Assembly (NCBI RefSeq): GCF_019655435.1
Contig: NZ_BPFH01000005.1
Coordinates: 1-64,000, forward strand
Length of the DNA stretch: 64,000 bases
Source: Jannaschia pagri
GTDB taxonomy: Bacteria; Pseudomonadota; Alphaproteobacteria; Rhodobacterales; Rhodobacteraceae
Reading direction: 5' to 3'
In this document: positions 22,715 through 30,958 of the stretch, one piece after another
How positions within the stretch are numbered: the first letter of the stretch is position 1
Layout of the letters: every line of letters begins with the position of its first letter
The notes under the pieces: model-generated
What the model was told of the DNA's origin: nothing
The model's database searches: none
Seen by the model: only the letters and a program-made list of their open reading frames with translations
Position numbers and translations under genes: made by a program

Positions 22715-23320
22715 CTAGGCGTCCAACTCCGCGTCCCAGTAGAGGAAATCCATCCAGCTTTCGTGCAAGTGATTGGGCGGGAACTTACGTCCCATGTTCA
22801 TCAACTCACCCGACGAAGGCTGACGCGGCGGTTTGCGCAAATGATAGCCAACCTGCTTGAGGGACTTAGACCCTTTGCGCAGGTTGCAACGCCCGCAGGC
22901 CGCGACGACGTTTTCCCAACTCGTGATACCTCCGGCGGCCCGGGGGACCACATGGTCAAACGTCAGATCACCCTTTGCACCGCAGTACTGACAGCTAAAT
23001 TCGTCGCGCAGAAACAAGTTAAACCGTGTGAAGGCGACCTTTTTCTGTGGCGCAACGTAATCCTTGAGGACCACCACCGATGGAATGCGGATCGTCGTCG
23101 TCGGCGAGCGCACCACCTCTTCGTATTCGCTGACGATATCCACCCGTTCGAGGAAGGCGGCCTTCACCGCATCCTGCCACGGCCACAGCGACAGCGGATA
23201 ATAGCTGAGCGGACGGTAATCGGCGTTCAGAACAAGTGCCGGGAAATGCTTCAACCCCGCCGGCTCACGGGTAAAATCTGTGCGAAAATCGCTGTCTTTC
23301 GGATCGGTCAACGCGGTCAT
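22715..23320 (-). CDS. HNH endonuclease-family protein
   Basis: 201 residues starting at ATG 23320. The central HNH fold has the zinc pairs CQYCG and CGRCN with the catalytic DHVVPRAAGG between them and WENVVAAC. The N-terminal LKHFPALVLNADYRPLSYYPLSLWPWQDAVKA is the usual extension of this widely conserved bacterial HNH group. These are usually stand-alone chromosomal nucleases of unknown role rather than homing or restriction enzymes. It is convergent with the cupin gene (19 bp gap). Confidence 0.88.
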   Translation of the reverse strand: MTALTDPKDSDFRTDFTREPAGLKHFPALVLNADYRPLSYYPLSLWPWQDAVKAAFLERVDIVSEYEEVVRSPTTTIRIPSVVVLKDYVAPQKKVAFTRFNLFLRDEFSCQYCGAKGDLTFDHVVPRAAGGITSWENVVAACGRCNLRKGSKSLKQVGYHLRKPPRQPSSGELMNMGRKFPPNHLHESWMDFLYWDAELDA

Positions 23321-23782
23321 CGGCTCGCTTCCTGATCGGAGAGCGGCCCGCCCGGCCCTCGGGCGCGCGGCCCTCTCGCTGTGGACTATATATGGGGATC
23401 GACCCCTGGCAAGTCTCTAGATGCGGGCTGCATAGTCGCAGGGGATGTCGGTTTCGTGACGCTTCGCCGGGACGGGTGAATCGGAGCGAATTTGCGTGTC
23501 CCGATGACCTGGCGTGCGGGCGACCTGCGGGCCGAAAAACACGTCTTAGGTGTGGAACCGTCAGGGGCGATCTCAATTCATCGTGGTTCCCAGCTTGCGC
23601 TACCGCTGCCGGGAAACCTGCTGCATGTGGAACAACAGGGTGAGCAGCGTGAAACCTGCGCAGACAGACACACCAAGATCGCCGTCAGCCGCACGCCATG
23701 GGCTTGCACCCGGCGCGGACGAAAACGAGGTTCGGCTCCAGAGCCACATCGTCGGGTCGAAGACTGCGACGTTCAGACAGTC
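23321..23782. other. Intergenic region upstream of the HNH gene, no gene recognised
   Basis: About 460 bp holding the HNH promoter side. It includes two small palindromes, GGGGATCGACCCC at 23394-23406 and a GC-rich inverted repeat near 23350. Open frames of 80-130 codons overlap one another in different plus-strand frames and carry no recognisable sequence. Confidence 0.4.
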
Positions 23783-23808
23783 AAAACAGCAGGCGGATTA
23801 CTGCCGCC
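23783..23808 (-). terminator. Probable intrinsic terminator of the cbiD-cobK-glycosylase-esterase operon
   Basis: On the minus strand: GGCGG-CAGTAAT-CCGCC (23808-23792), then TGCTG and TTTT. A 5 bp GC stem and a short T-run lie 12 nt past the esterase stop codon. Position and orientation fit, though the stem is short. Confidence 0.5.
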
Positions 23809-23820
23809 CCACCAGCAGCC

Positions 23821-24477
23821 TCACTCCATCCCGAACACGTCGCGCATAAAGGCGAGCGCGACTTGCAAGCCGTCGGGCGCAATCCCGTGACCCGTGCCCT
23901 TTTGGATATGGGCATAGACCCGGTCAAACCCGGCGCCCTCGAGGGCTTCGGCGGCTGCGGGCAGGCTCTGAACCGGGACCACCTCATCCTGATCGCCGTG
24001 TACGAGCAGAATGGGCGGGCGGCTTTGGACGTCATCGGCCAGCGTTTCCGGCTTGAGCAGCCGCCCCGAGAAGGCAACGACGCCCGCAAAGGCGTCGGCC
24101 CGCCGAGGGGCCACGTGCAGCGACATCATCGTCCCCTGGCTAAAACCAAACAGGACGACTTGCTCTGGCGACACGCCTTCCCGCGCCATGGCCTCGTCCA
24201 GAAAGACAGTGAGGTCGCCCACAGCACGGTCCATGCCCTCCATGCTCTCCTCCTCAGAGGATCCGTCAATCCAAGGGATCGGGAACCACTGGTAGCCACC
24301 GGGAACCCCGGCACAGGCCTCGGGCGCATCGGGGGCCAGAAACGCCGTGCCGGGCATATGCGGCTCCAAGGGGTCAGCGAGGCCGATCAGATCCGCCGCA
24401 TTGGCGCCGTAGCCATGGAGAAAGATCACCAGACGCTCCGCCGTCTGGGGCCCGCGCCGTTCGTATTGTAGGCTCAC
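23821..24477 (-). CDS. Carboxylesterase/phospholipase (alpha/beta hydrolase)
   Basis: 218 residues. Start placed at GTG 24477, which overlaps the stop of the upstream glycosylase gene by 4 nt (GTGA). The open frame continues upstream but only inside that gene. The oxyanion region LVIFLHGYGANAADL, the nucleophile elbow LFGFSQGTMMSLHVA (Ser), HGDQDEVVPV (Asp) and KGTGHGIAPDGL (His) form the complete triad of the acyl-protein-thioesterase-like carboxylesterase family (YpfH/Abhydrolase_2). The physiological ester is unknown. Confidence 0.87.
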   Translation of the reverse strand: MSLQYERRGPQTAERLVIFLHGYGANAADLIGLADPLEPHMPGTAFLAPDAPEACAGVPGGYQWFPIPWIDGSSEEESMEGMDRAVGDLTVFLDEAMAREGVSPEQVVLFGFSQGTMMSLHVAPRRADAFAGVVAFSGRLLKPETLADDVQSRPPILLVHGDQDEVVPVQSLPAAAEALEGAGFDRVYAHIQKGTGHGIAPDGLQVALAFMRDVFGME

Positions 24478-25097
24478 CGGATGCCCTCTCGCTGTTTGGC
24501 AACGTGGTAGTAGGACCACAGCGCGCGCGCCGCAACCGCCCGCCAGGGCGACCACGCCTCGGCCATCTGGCGCATGGCCTTTTCCTTGGGGCGGTCAGGC
24601 AGGTCGAATAGGATCCGCGCCGCCTCTTGCAGGGCCAGGTCACCTGGCGCGAAAACATCGGCGTGGCCCAGGCTGAACATGGCATAGATTTCAGCGGTCC
24701 AGGTGCCGATACCGGGCACCTCGGTAAGCGTCGCAACCACCTGATCCGTGGGCGCGTCGCGCAGGGCTTTCCAGTCAATGCGGGCCTCGGCCAAGGCCCG
24801 CGCGTAGCGGATCTTCTGACGAGACAACCCACAGGCGCGCAGGTCTTCGTCACTGGCCCACATGATCTTGCGTGGTCCGCACAGTTTGGCGGCAACGACC
24901 CGGCCCATGATGGCATCGGCCGCGGCAACGCTCACCTGTTGGCTTATGATGGCATCGAGCAGCGCGCGGAACCCATCCCGGCGACGTCGGAGCGGCGGCA
25001 AGCCGGTCAAGGCGAGCGCCTCCGCCCAGCGAGGGTCCTGCGCCGATAGCCAGGCGGCCCCCTCCGCCACGTCATCCAGGCTATGGATTCGCCGCAT
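24474..25097 (-). CDS. DNA-3-methyladenine glycosylase, AlkA-like HhH-GPD
   Basis: 207 residues from ATG 25097; the frame extends 24 codons upstream inside cobK, less likely. The helix-hairpin-helix-GPD core is LTEVPGIGTWTAEIYAMFSLGH, and the catalytic aspartate lies in VFAPGDLAL. ALLDAIISQQVSVAAADAI is the usual substrate-pocket helix. It excises alkylated purines from DNA. The N-terminal TBP-like domain of E. coli AlkA is missing, as in the short bacterial MAG forms. It overlaps cobK by 17 nt. Confidence 0.88.
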   Translation of the reverse strand: MRRIHSLDDVAEGAAWLSAQDPRWAEALALTGLPPLRRRRDGFRALLDAIISQQVSVAAADAIMGRVVAAKLCGPRKIMWASDEDLRACGLSRQKIRYARALAEARIDWKALRDAPTDQVVATLTEVPGIGTWTAEIYAMFSLGHADVFAPGDLALQEAARILFDLPDRPKEKAMRQMAEAWSPWRAVAARALWSYYHVAKQREGIR

Positions 25098-25794
25098 GGT
25101 CTTGGATGAAGCGGACGGCGCGGGCGATATCATGGGTGGTTTCTCCGGGCGCAGGTCGCGGGCGGTCAATCATATGCACCGCTATCCCGAGCGCGCGGGC
25201 CGCGTCCAGTTTCGCCCGACCGCCCCCGGAGTTCTTAGTCACAAGATGGGTGATGGACAGGCTGCGGAACGTCTCGATCTCGTGTTCCAGCGTAAACGGA
25301 GGTCGCCCAAGCACCCAGGTCACGCCCGCCACAGCAGGCGCCGGATCGATCCGGCGACACCAGAGGGTGAGACCTCGATCTAGAAACGCCTCCAGACTGC
25401 CCGGCCCCGTGGCCAAGAAAACCCGCGCCTTGGCAGGCAGCGCGCGGGCCGCCGTCGCGGCATCTGTGGCGTGGGTCCATTCCGGCTCGGGGGCCCAAGG
25501 TGGGCGGAGCAGCCGCAGATACGGCACCCTCAAATCGACGCAGAGCCGCGCTGCCCGCGCCGTCATCCGCTGCGCAAAGGGGTGTGTCGCATTCACGACG
25601 GCGCTGACATCTTGGAGGGCGGCGCGAAACCCCGCCTCTCCGCCGAAGCCGCCGTGTCGCGTGGGAACGGCCAAATCAGCGGGCTTTTCGGTCGCGCCCG
25701 CAAGGGACGCGCAGACCGGCAGTTCGCGCACCTGGGAACAGAGCCGCCGCGCCTCGGTCGTGCCCGCGAGGACAAGAACCTTACGCCGTGGCAT
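25081..25794 (-). CDS. cobK: Precorrin-6A reductase
   Basis: 237 residues from ATG 25794 (MPRRKVLVLAGTTEARRL). CobK/CbiJ uses NADPH to reduce precorrin-6A in corrin synthesis. Family markers are LAGTTEARRL, VVNATHPFAQRMTARAA, the PPFTLEHEIETFR segment, and HLVTKNSGGGRAKLDAA. It overlaps cbiD upstream by 14 nt and the glycosylase downstream by 17 nt, so all are probably translated from one message. Confidence 0.92.
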   Translation of the reverse strand: MPRRKVLVLAGTTEARRLCSQVRELPVCASLAGATEKPADLAVPTRHGGFGGEAGFRAALQDVSAVVNATHPFAQRMTARAARLCVDLRVPYLRLLRPPWAPEPEWTHATDAATAARALPAKARVFLATGPGSLEAFLDRGLTLWCRRIDPAPAVAGVTWVLGRPPFTLEHEIETFRSLSITHLVTKNSGGGRAKLDAARALGIAVHMIDRPRPAPGETTHDIARAVRFIQDHAANP

Positions 25795-26809
25795 GGGCCA
25801 GGACGGTCCCCGCGCGATCAATGACGACGATATCGACCTCCGCGTCGATCATGCCCAGCACGCGCACCCGCGCCTCTGACGCGATACGAGCAGGCAAATC
25901 CGGGACGCGGGTCGCGGCCTCTAACGTGGTGTTGCAATCCGTGAGGTCCTGGCCCGCCCAGTCCGACAGGCGTGCGAAGTCAACCTGACTGCGCGCAGAG
26001 TGAAGGTCCACCGCCCCTTGGGCCAGTTTCGCCAACTTACCAACGCCGCCGCCCACGGTGACGCGGTCGATAGGATGGCGCGCCAGGTACTTCAACATGC
26101 CGCCCGCGAAATCGCCCATGTCCAGCATGGCATGGTCCGGCAAGCCGTGCAGGGATTGTACCACCCGCTCCGACGTGGCGCCCGTACAGCCCGCTACGTG
26201 GGTCAAACCATCGGCCCGCGCCACGTCGATGCCTCGGTGGATCGAGGCGATCCAGGCCGCGCAACTGAAGGGTCGCACAATGCCTGTTGTGCCCAAGATC
26301 GAAAGCCCCCCCGCGATCCCAAGCCGTGGGTTCCAGGTTTTCTCTGCAATGGCGGCGCCACCGGGGATGCTGACCGTGATCTCCACATCCGGCGTGCGCG
26401 CAAAGAGCGCGGCGGCCTCTGCCACGGCTTCGTCCATCATGGCGCGCGGCACGGGGTTGATCGCGGGCTCGCCAACGGCGATCGGCAGACCCGGCTTCGT
26501 GACATGCCCAACGCCGTCGCCCGCGCGGAAGGTCACGCCGCCCGGGGCCGCGCGCACACGCACGCGAATGGTCGCGCCATGGGTGACGTCGGGGTCATCG
26601 CCCGCATCCTTGACCACCGCCGCCTCCGCCCAGCCCACGCCAAGGGTGGCTTCGGTGATACTGAAGCTGGGCGTCTCGCCCCGCGGCAGTCGAATTGTAA
26701 CGGCGTCGGGGATGTGCCCCGTCCATAGCCCCTCGACCGCGGCGCGGGTGGCTGCCGTAGCACAGGCCCCCGTGGTCCAACCACGGCGAAGGGGAGGTGT
26801 CGCGCTCAT
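25781..26809 (-). CDS. cbiD: Cobalt-precorrin-5B (C1)-methyltransferase
   Basis: 342 residues. The N-terminus RRGWTTGACATAATRAA is the CbiD signature. GIAGGLSILGTTGIVRPFSCAAWIASI and MGDFAGGMLKYLARHP follow, then VGGGVGKLAKLAQGAVDLHS. CbiD performs C1 methylation and deacylation in the cobalt-early branch; in oxygen-dependent organisms it often stands in for CobF. It is divergent from cobA with 96 bp between, and I see no cobalamin riboswitch in that gap. Confidence 0.93.
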   Translation of the reverse strand: MSATPPLRRGWTTGACATAATRAAVEGLWTGHIPDAVTIRLPRGETPSFSITEATLGVGWAEAAVVKDAGDDPDVTHGATIRVRVRAAPGGVTFRAGDGVGHVTKPGLPIAVGEPAINPVPRAMMDEAVAEAAALFARTPDVEITVSIPGGAAIAEKTWNPRLGIAGGLSILGTTGIVRPFSCAAWIASIHRGIDVARADGLTHVAGCTGATSERVVQSLHGLPDHAMLDMGDFAGGMLKYLARHPIDRVTVGGGVGKLAKLAQGAVDLHSARSQVDFARLSDWAGQDLTDCNTTLEAATRVPDLPARIASEARVRVLGMIDAEVDIVVIDRAGTVLAHATA

Positions 26810-26905
26810 GCCCTATCCTTGGCACGACCAAAGCACGACGCCAATGGGGCCTGTGATGTCGCCCAACGGCTTCCCAGGGCGCATTAAACCCGTCATAAGC
26901 CCCCC

Positions 26906-27751
26906 ATGACCGACCCCCTTCCCCCCCATGATTGGCCGCAGATGCACCCCGGCTGGGTCTGGCTCTGTGGAGCGGGCCCAGGCGACCCGGGCCTGATGAC
27001 GTTGCATGGCTTGAACGCGCTGCGCCAAGCCGATGTCATCGTCTATGACGCGCTGGTGGGTGACGGCATTCTGGATTGGGCCCCCCAGGCGGAACGGGAA
27101 TATGCGGGCAAGCGGGGCGGCAAGCCGTCCGCCAAACAGCGCGACATTTCGCTGCGCCTTGTGGACCTGGCGCGGCAAGGCAAGCGGGTCCTGCGGCTGA
27201 AAGGCGGGGATCCCTTTGTCTTTGGCCGGGGCGGCGAAGAGGCCCAAACCCTCGTCCAGCATGGCATCCCCATTCGTATCGTTCCGGGGATCACCGCCGG
27301 GATCGCGGGCCTGGCCTATGCCGGTGTGCCGGTGACCCATCGGGACGTGAATCAGTCGGTGACCTTCGTGACGGGCCACGACGCAACGGGCAATGCGCCC
27401 ACGGCCTTGGATTGGACCGGCATCGCGCGCGGCAGCCAAGTCATCGTGATCTACATGGGAATGAAGCACATCGGCCAGATCGCCACGCAGTTGATCGCCG
27501 CTGGCCGCGCGCCCACGGAGCCGGTGGCCGTCACGACCACGGCCACCCTGGCCGAGCAGCAGACCATCGAAACGACATTGGCCACCGTCGAGGCCGACAT
27601 CGCCAAGGCCGAGCTAACGCCGCCTGCCATTATCTGCATCGGTCAGGCGGTGACCCTCCGCCAGGTGCTCGACTGGCAGGCCATGGCGCGGGGTATCCCG
27701 GCGCGAAAGCTGGATCCGTTGGACCGGGGGCGCCCCGCCGAAGCCGGGTGA
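26906..27751 (+). CDS. cobA: Uroporphyrinogen-III C-methyltransferase
   Basis: 281 residues. Methylates uroporphyrinogen III at C2 and C7 to precorrin-2, the branch point to cobalamin and siroheme. It shows VWLCGAGPGDPGLMTLHG, DVIVYDALVG, LRLKGGDPFVFGRGGEE (SAM site), VPGITAGIAGLAYAGVPVTHRD and VIYMGMKHIG. The length is that of stand-alone SUMT, with no CysG reductase domain fused. It is followed by an inverted repeat and cobB. Confidence 0.95.
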   Translation: MTDPLPPHDWPQMHPGWVWLCGAGPGDPGLMTLHGLNALRQADVIVYDALVGDGILDWAPQAEREYAGKRGGKPSAKQRDISLRLVDLARQGKRVLRLKGGDPFVFGRGGEEAQTLVQHGIPIRIVPGITAGIAGLAYAGVPVTHRDVNQSVTFVTGHDATGNAPTALDWTGIARGSQVIVIYMGMKHIGQIATQLIAAGRAPTEPVAVTTTATLAEQQTIETTLATVEADIAKAELTPPAIICIGQAVTLRQVLDWQAMARGIPARKLDPLDRGRPAEAG

Positions 27752-27753
27752 GA

Positions 27754-27776
27754 CCCATTTTTCTGAGAAAAATGGG
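27754..27776. repeat. Perfect inverted repeat between cobA and cobB
   Basis: CCCATTTTT-CTGAG-AAAAATGGG, a 9 bp perfect stem with a 5 nt loop starting 2 nt after the cobA stop and ending 6 nt before the cobB ATG. There is no T-run after it in either direction. It could act as a transcript-stabilising hairpin, attenuator or protein site; its AT core is unusual in this GC-rich setting. Confidence 0.6.
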
Positions 27777-27782
27777 CGCGCC

Positions 27783-29063
27783 ATGCCGGGCGTGATCCTG
27801 GCTGCACCGGCGTCGGGCGCTGGCAAGACGACCGTCACTTTGGGCTTGCTGCGGGCCTTCCGGGATCGCGGGGTCCAGGTGCGCGGCGCGAAGTCAGGTC
27901 CCGACTACATCGACCCCCGCTTCCACGAAGCCGCCAGCGGTCTTTCCTGCCCTAATCTGGACGCTTGGGCCATGCCCCCGACCGTGACCGCAGGGCTCGC
28001 GTCGGGGCCTGGGTTGTTGCTGATCGAGGGCGCCATGGGCCTCTTTGATGGTGCGCCGCCAGATGGGCGGGGCGCAGTAGCCGATCTGGCCCGTGATCTG
28101 TCGTTGCCGGTCGTCCTGGTGGTGGATGCCGCGCGCATGGCACAATCCATCGGCCCCCTTGTCGCGGGGTTCGCGGGCTTCGACCCATTGGTCCGTGTTG
28201 CGGGCGTGATCCTCAACCGTGTCGGCAGCCCCCGCCACGAGGCCATGTTGCGCAAGGCCTGTCCCCTGCCCGTCTTGGGTGCCCTCCCAAGGGACCCGCA
28301 CTTGGCCACACCGTCGCGACATCTGGGGCTAGTCCAAGCGCAGGAGCGCGCGGATCTGGACGCTTTTCTCACCCATGCGGCGGCGCAGATGGCCGCCCAT
28401 GTGGATCTGGAGGCGCTGCAAGCGATCGCGGCCCCCCTGCCGCCAGCGCGTACGCCCCGATGTCACCCGCCTGCGCAACGGATTGCCCTCGCCCGCGATG
28501 AGGCCTTCGCCTTTGCCTATCCCCATCTCTTGGACGCTTGGCAGCGCGCAGGGGCCGAGATCTCTACGTTCTCACCGCTCAACGACGATGCAGCACCCGA
28601 TGCGGATCTGGTTGTTCTCCCCGGCGGATACCCGGAACTGCACGCCGGTCGCTTGGCTGGGAACCACCGCTTTCTTGCGTCCCTGCGCGACAGGCCCGTC
28701 TACGGTGAGTGCGGCGGCTACATGGTCATGGGCGCGGGGTTGGTGGATGCCGATGGCACCCGCCACGCCATGGCCGATCTCCTCCCCCTAGAGACCAGCT
28801 TTGCGGAGCGTAAGCTTCACCTGGGCTATCGGTCGTTGCATGCCGATGGCGGACCCTTTGCTGGGGCATGGGCGGCCCATGAATTTCACTATGCGACAAC
28901 GCTTCGGGCGGAGGGGACGCCCCTCTTCACCGCGCGGGATGCCGAGGGCACGCCCCTGCCGCCCATGGGCCTGCGCCACGGGCTGGCATGTGGGTCGTTT
29001 GCCCATCTGATTTGGGTCAATGACGGAACGATGCCGCAGGGGTCATCCCTGGACGGATCCTAG
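27783..29063 (+). CDS. cobB: (Hydrogeno)cobyrinic acid a,c-diamide synthase
   Basis: 426 residues. An ATP- and glutamine-dependent amidation of the corrin a and c side chains. The N-terminal P-loop APASGAGKTTVTLGLLRAF, AKSGPDYIDPRFHEAASG and LLIEGAMGLFDGAPP belong to the BioD-like half. The C-terminal GATase_3 domain has LPGGYPELHA, the nucleophile in YGECGGYMVMG and a histidine in HEFHY. This family includes CobB and CbiA; the aerobic name is chosen by lineage. It lies 31 bp after cobA. Confidence 0.93.
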   Translation: MPGVILAAPASGAGKTTVTLGLLRAFRDRGVQVRGAKSGPDYIDPRFHEAASGLSCPNLDAWAMPPTVTAGLASGPGLLLIEGAMGLFDGAPPDGRGAVADLARDLSLPVVLVVDAARMAQSIGPLVAGFAGFDPLVRVAGVILNRVGSPRHEAMLRKACPLPVLGALPRDPHLATPSRHLGLVQAQERADLDAFLTHAAAQMAAHVDLEALQAIAAPLPPARTPRCHPPAQRIALARDEAFAFAYPHLLDAWQRAGAEISTFSPLNDDAAPDADLVVLPGGYPELHAGRLAGNHRFLASLRDRPVYGECGGYMVMGAGLVDADGTRHAMADLLPLETSFAERKLHLGYRSLHADGGPFAGAWAAHEFHYATTLRAEGTPLFTARDAEGTPLPPMGLRHGLACGSFAHLIWVNDGTMPQGSSLDGS

Positions 29064-29084
29064 CCCGAAGCGTAAGGCTGCCCC

Positions 29085-30308
29085 ATGAGCACAACGACCA
29101 CAGAGATCATCGGCGACGACCGGCGCGCCAAACGCAATGTCTTGGTCCTTGTGCTGGCCCAGGCGCTGCTGGGCGCGCAGTTGCCCGTGAACTTCACGGT
29201 CGCCGGTCTGATCGGCATCACCCTGGCGCCGACCCCGCTGCTGGCGACGCTGCCCATATCGCTCATTGTGTTCGGGTCCATGACCACGGCGCCTTGGGTC
29301 AGCCCCCTGATGCAGCGCCACGGGCGGCGCCTCGGCTTTATGATTGGCGCGGGCGCCGGTGCGCTGGGCGCGGGTGTCTCGATCTTGGCGCTCATCTGGG
29401 GCAGCTTCCCGGTGTTTCTGTTGGGCGCCTATTTGACCGGAATTTTCATGTCGACGGCCGGGTTCTATCGGTTTGCGGCAACCGATACGGCGAGCGCGGC
29501 CTTCCGCCCGAAGGCAATCAGCTATGTCATGGCGGGTGGGCTGGTGTCGGCCTTTGTGGCCCGGATGATCGTCACCGAAACAGAGACGGCGACGATTATC
29601 CCCTTCCTGGCCACCTACGGCGTCCTGATGGCCATGAACGCCCTGGGCATGTGGTTGTTTCTGCTCCTGGACATACCCACGCCCACGGCTACGAAGACCG
29701 AGACCGCCGCGGGGCGATCCCTGTCCGAACTATTGCGGACCCCGGCCATCGCCGTCGCCATCATCTGCGCCATGGTCAGCTATGCCCTGATGAACCTGGT
29801 CATGACCTCGACGCCCTTGGCCGTTGTCGGATGCGGGTTCGGGGTCTCTGACGCGTCCAACATCGTGATGTTTCACGTCTTCGCCATGTATGCGCCAAGC
29901 TTTTTCACTGGGCACTTGATCCTTCGCTTTGGAACGCCGCGCATCGTGGCCACGGGGCTTGGCCTGCTGGCGGCGGCGGGGATCGTTGCGTTGTCAGGGA
30001 CGACCTTGCCGCACTTCTACACCGCTCTCGTGCTGTTGGGGCTCGGGTGGAACTTCGGCTTTATTGGCGCGACGACCCTGCTGGCCGAGAACCATGACGC
30101 CCAGGAACGGGGCACCGTTCAGGGCCTCAACGACACGCTCGTGTTTGGCTTGGTGACGGTCGCCTCGCTGAGCTCGGGCGGGCTCATGGGATCTGCCGGA
30201 GATGCCGTCAGCGGGTGGAACGCCGTGAATTTCGCCATGGCGCCGTTCCTGTTCTTGGCCGGAGGCGCGCTGATCTGGCATGTGGTCGGCCTACGCCGCC
30301 GCGCCTGA
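29085..30308 (+). CDS. MFS transporter
   Basis: 407 residues with about twelve hydrophobic helices and a short polar N-terminus. GSMTTAPWVSPLMQRHGRRLGFMIGAG in the loop between helices 2 and 3 is the major-facilitator motif A region. The second half begins near LLRTPAIAVAIICAMVSYALMN. Substrate unknown. It starts 21 bp after cobB, so it may share the cob transcript; a link to corrinoid or cobalt traffic is only a positional guess. Confidence 0.85.
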   Translation: MSTTTTEIIGDDRRAKRNVLVLVLAQALLGAQLPVNFTVAGLIGITLAPTPLLATLPISLIVFGSMTTAPWVSPLMQRHGRRLGFMIGAGAGALGAGVSILALIWGSFPVFLLGAYLTGIFMSTAGFYRFAATDTASAAFRPKAISYVMAGGLVSAFVARMIVTETETATIIPFLATYGVLMAMNALGMWLFLLLDIPTPTATKTETAAGRSLSELLRTPAIAVAIICAMVSYALMNLVMTSTPLAVVGCGFGVSDASNIVMFHVFAMYAPSFFTGHLILRFGTPRIVATGLGLLAAAGIVALSGTTLPHFYTALVLLGLGWNFGFIGATTLLAENHDAQERGTVQGLNDTLVFGLVTVASLSSGGLMGSAGDAVSGWNAVNFAMAPFLFLAGGALIWHVVGLRRRA

Positions 30309-30317
30309 GGCCGCGCG

Positions 30318-30956
30318 CTAGCTATCGGTCTGACGCAGGCCCATGCGGGTGGCATGCCAGGCCGCCTCCGCCCGGCTGGAAATACCAAGTTTGCGATAGA
30401 CCGCCTTGATATATCCGGCGACGGTGGTCTCGGCCAAACCGAGCTCGGCCGCCACCTCGCCCGTGCGCAGACCGCGTCCGATCAGGGCCAGCACGTCGCG
30501 CTCCCGATCCGTTAGACGCGTGTCGATCCCGACCGGACCCGTCAGGCGGAAGTGATCCATGATGCGCCGCGCGATGGACGGTGACAGGGCGGGCACGCCA
30601 TGGCTGATCTGCATGAGTTGACGGGTCAGCACGCCTGCTGGGTTTTCCTTCAGCAGATAGCCATCGGCGCCCGCCGACAGCGCCGCGACGACCGTGGCGT
30701 CATCGGCCATCACGGTTGTGACCACACACAGAACGCCAAGGTGATCGCGCTTGATGTCTCGCAACAGGTCCAAGCCGCTCCCATCGGGCAGGTTGAGGTC
30801 AATCAGCGCAAGATCCAGTCCATCCGACAGCAAGGGACGCGCCTGGCCGAGGCTATTGGCCAAATGAACCGTGCAGCCCGGCCAAGCCTGCTCGATCAGG
30901 TCCGCCAACCAACCCCGCGTTTCGACAATATCCTCGACGATCAGGGCGTTCTGCAT
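30318..30956 (-). CDS. NarL/LuxR-family response regulator
   Basis: 212 residues. The receiver domain has the acidic pair in NALIVEDIVETRG, the phosphorylation site in LALIDLNLPDGSG, and the conserved Lys in GYLLKENP. The C-terminal LuxR HTH is LTDRERDVLALIGRGLRTGEVAAEL with TTVAGYIKAVYRKLGI. The gene starts 2 nt after the stop of the upstream kinase gene and reuses its end as ribosome site, so the two form a cognate pair. Target genes unknown. Confidence 0.93.
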   Translation of the reverse strand: MQNALIVEDIVETRGWLADLIEQAWPGCTVHLANSLGQARPLLSDGLDLALIDLNLPDGSGLDLLRDIKRDHLGVLCVVTTVMADDATVVAALSAGADGYLLKENPAGVLTRQLMQISHGVPALSPSIARRIMDHFRLTGPVGIDTRLTDRERDVLALIGRGLRTGEVAAELGLAETTVAGYIKAVYRKLGISSRAEAAWHATRMGLRQTDS

Positions 30957-30958
30957 CG

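Noticed and set aside
22715-23320. HNH nuclease as a restriction or antiphage component
   Set aside because: It has the layout of the widespread stand-alone chromosomal HNH family, with no methyltransferase, helicase or other defence gene nearby.
26810-26905. Cobalamin riboswitch between cbiD and cobA
   Set aside because: Only 96 bp, and I cannot find the conserved B12-box or the long leader such riboswitches need.
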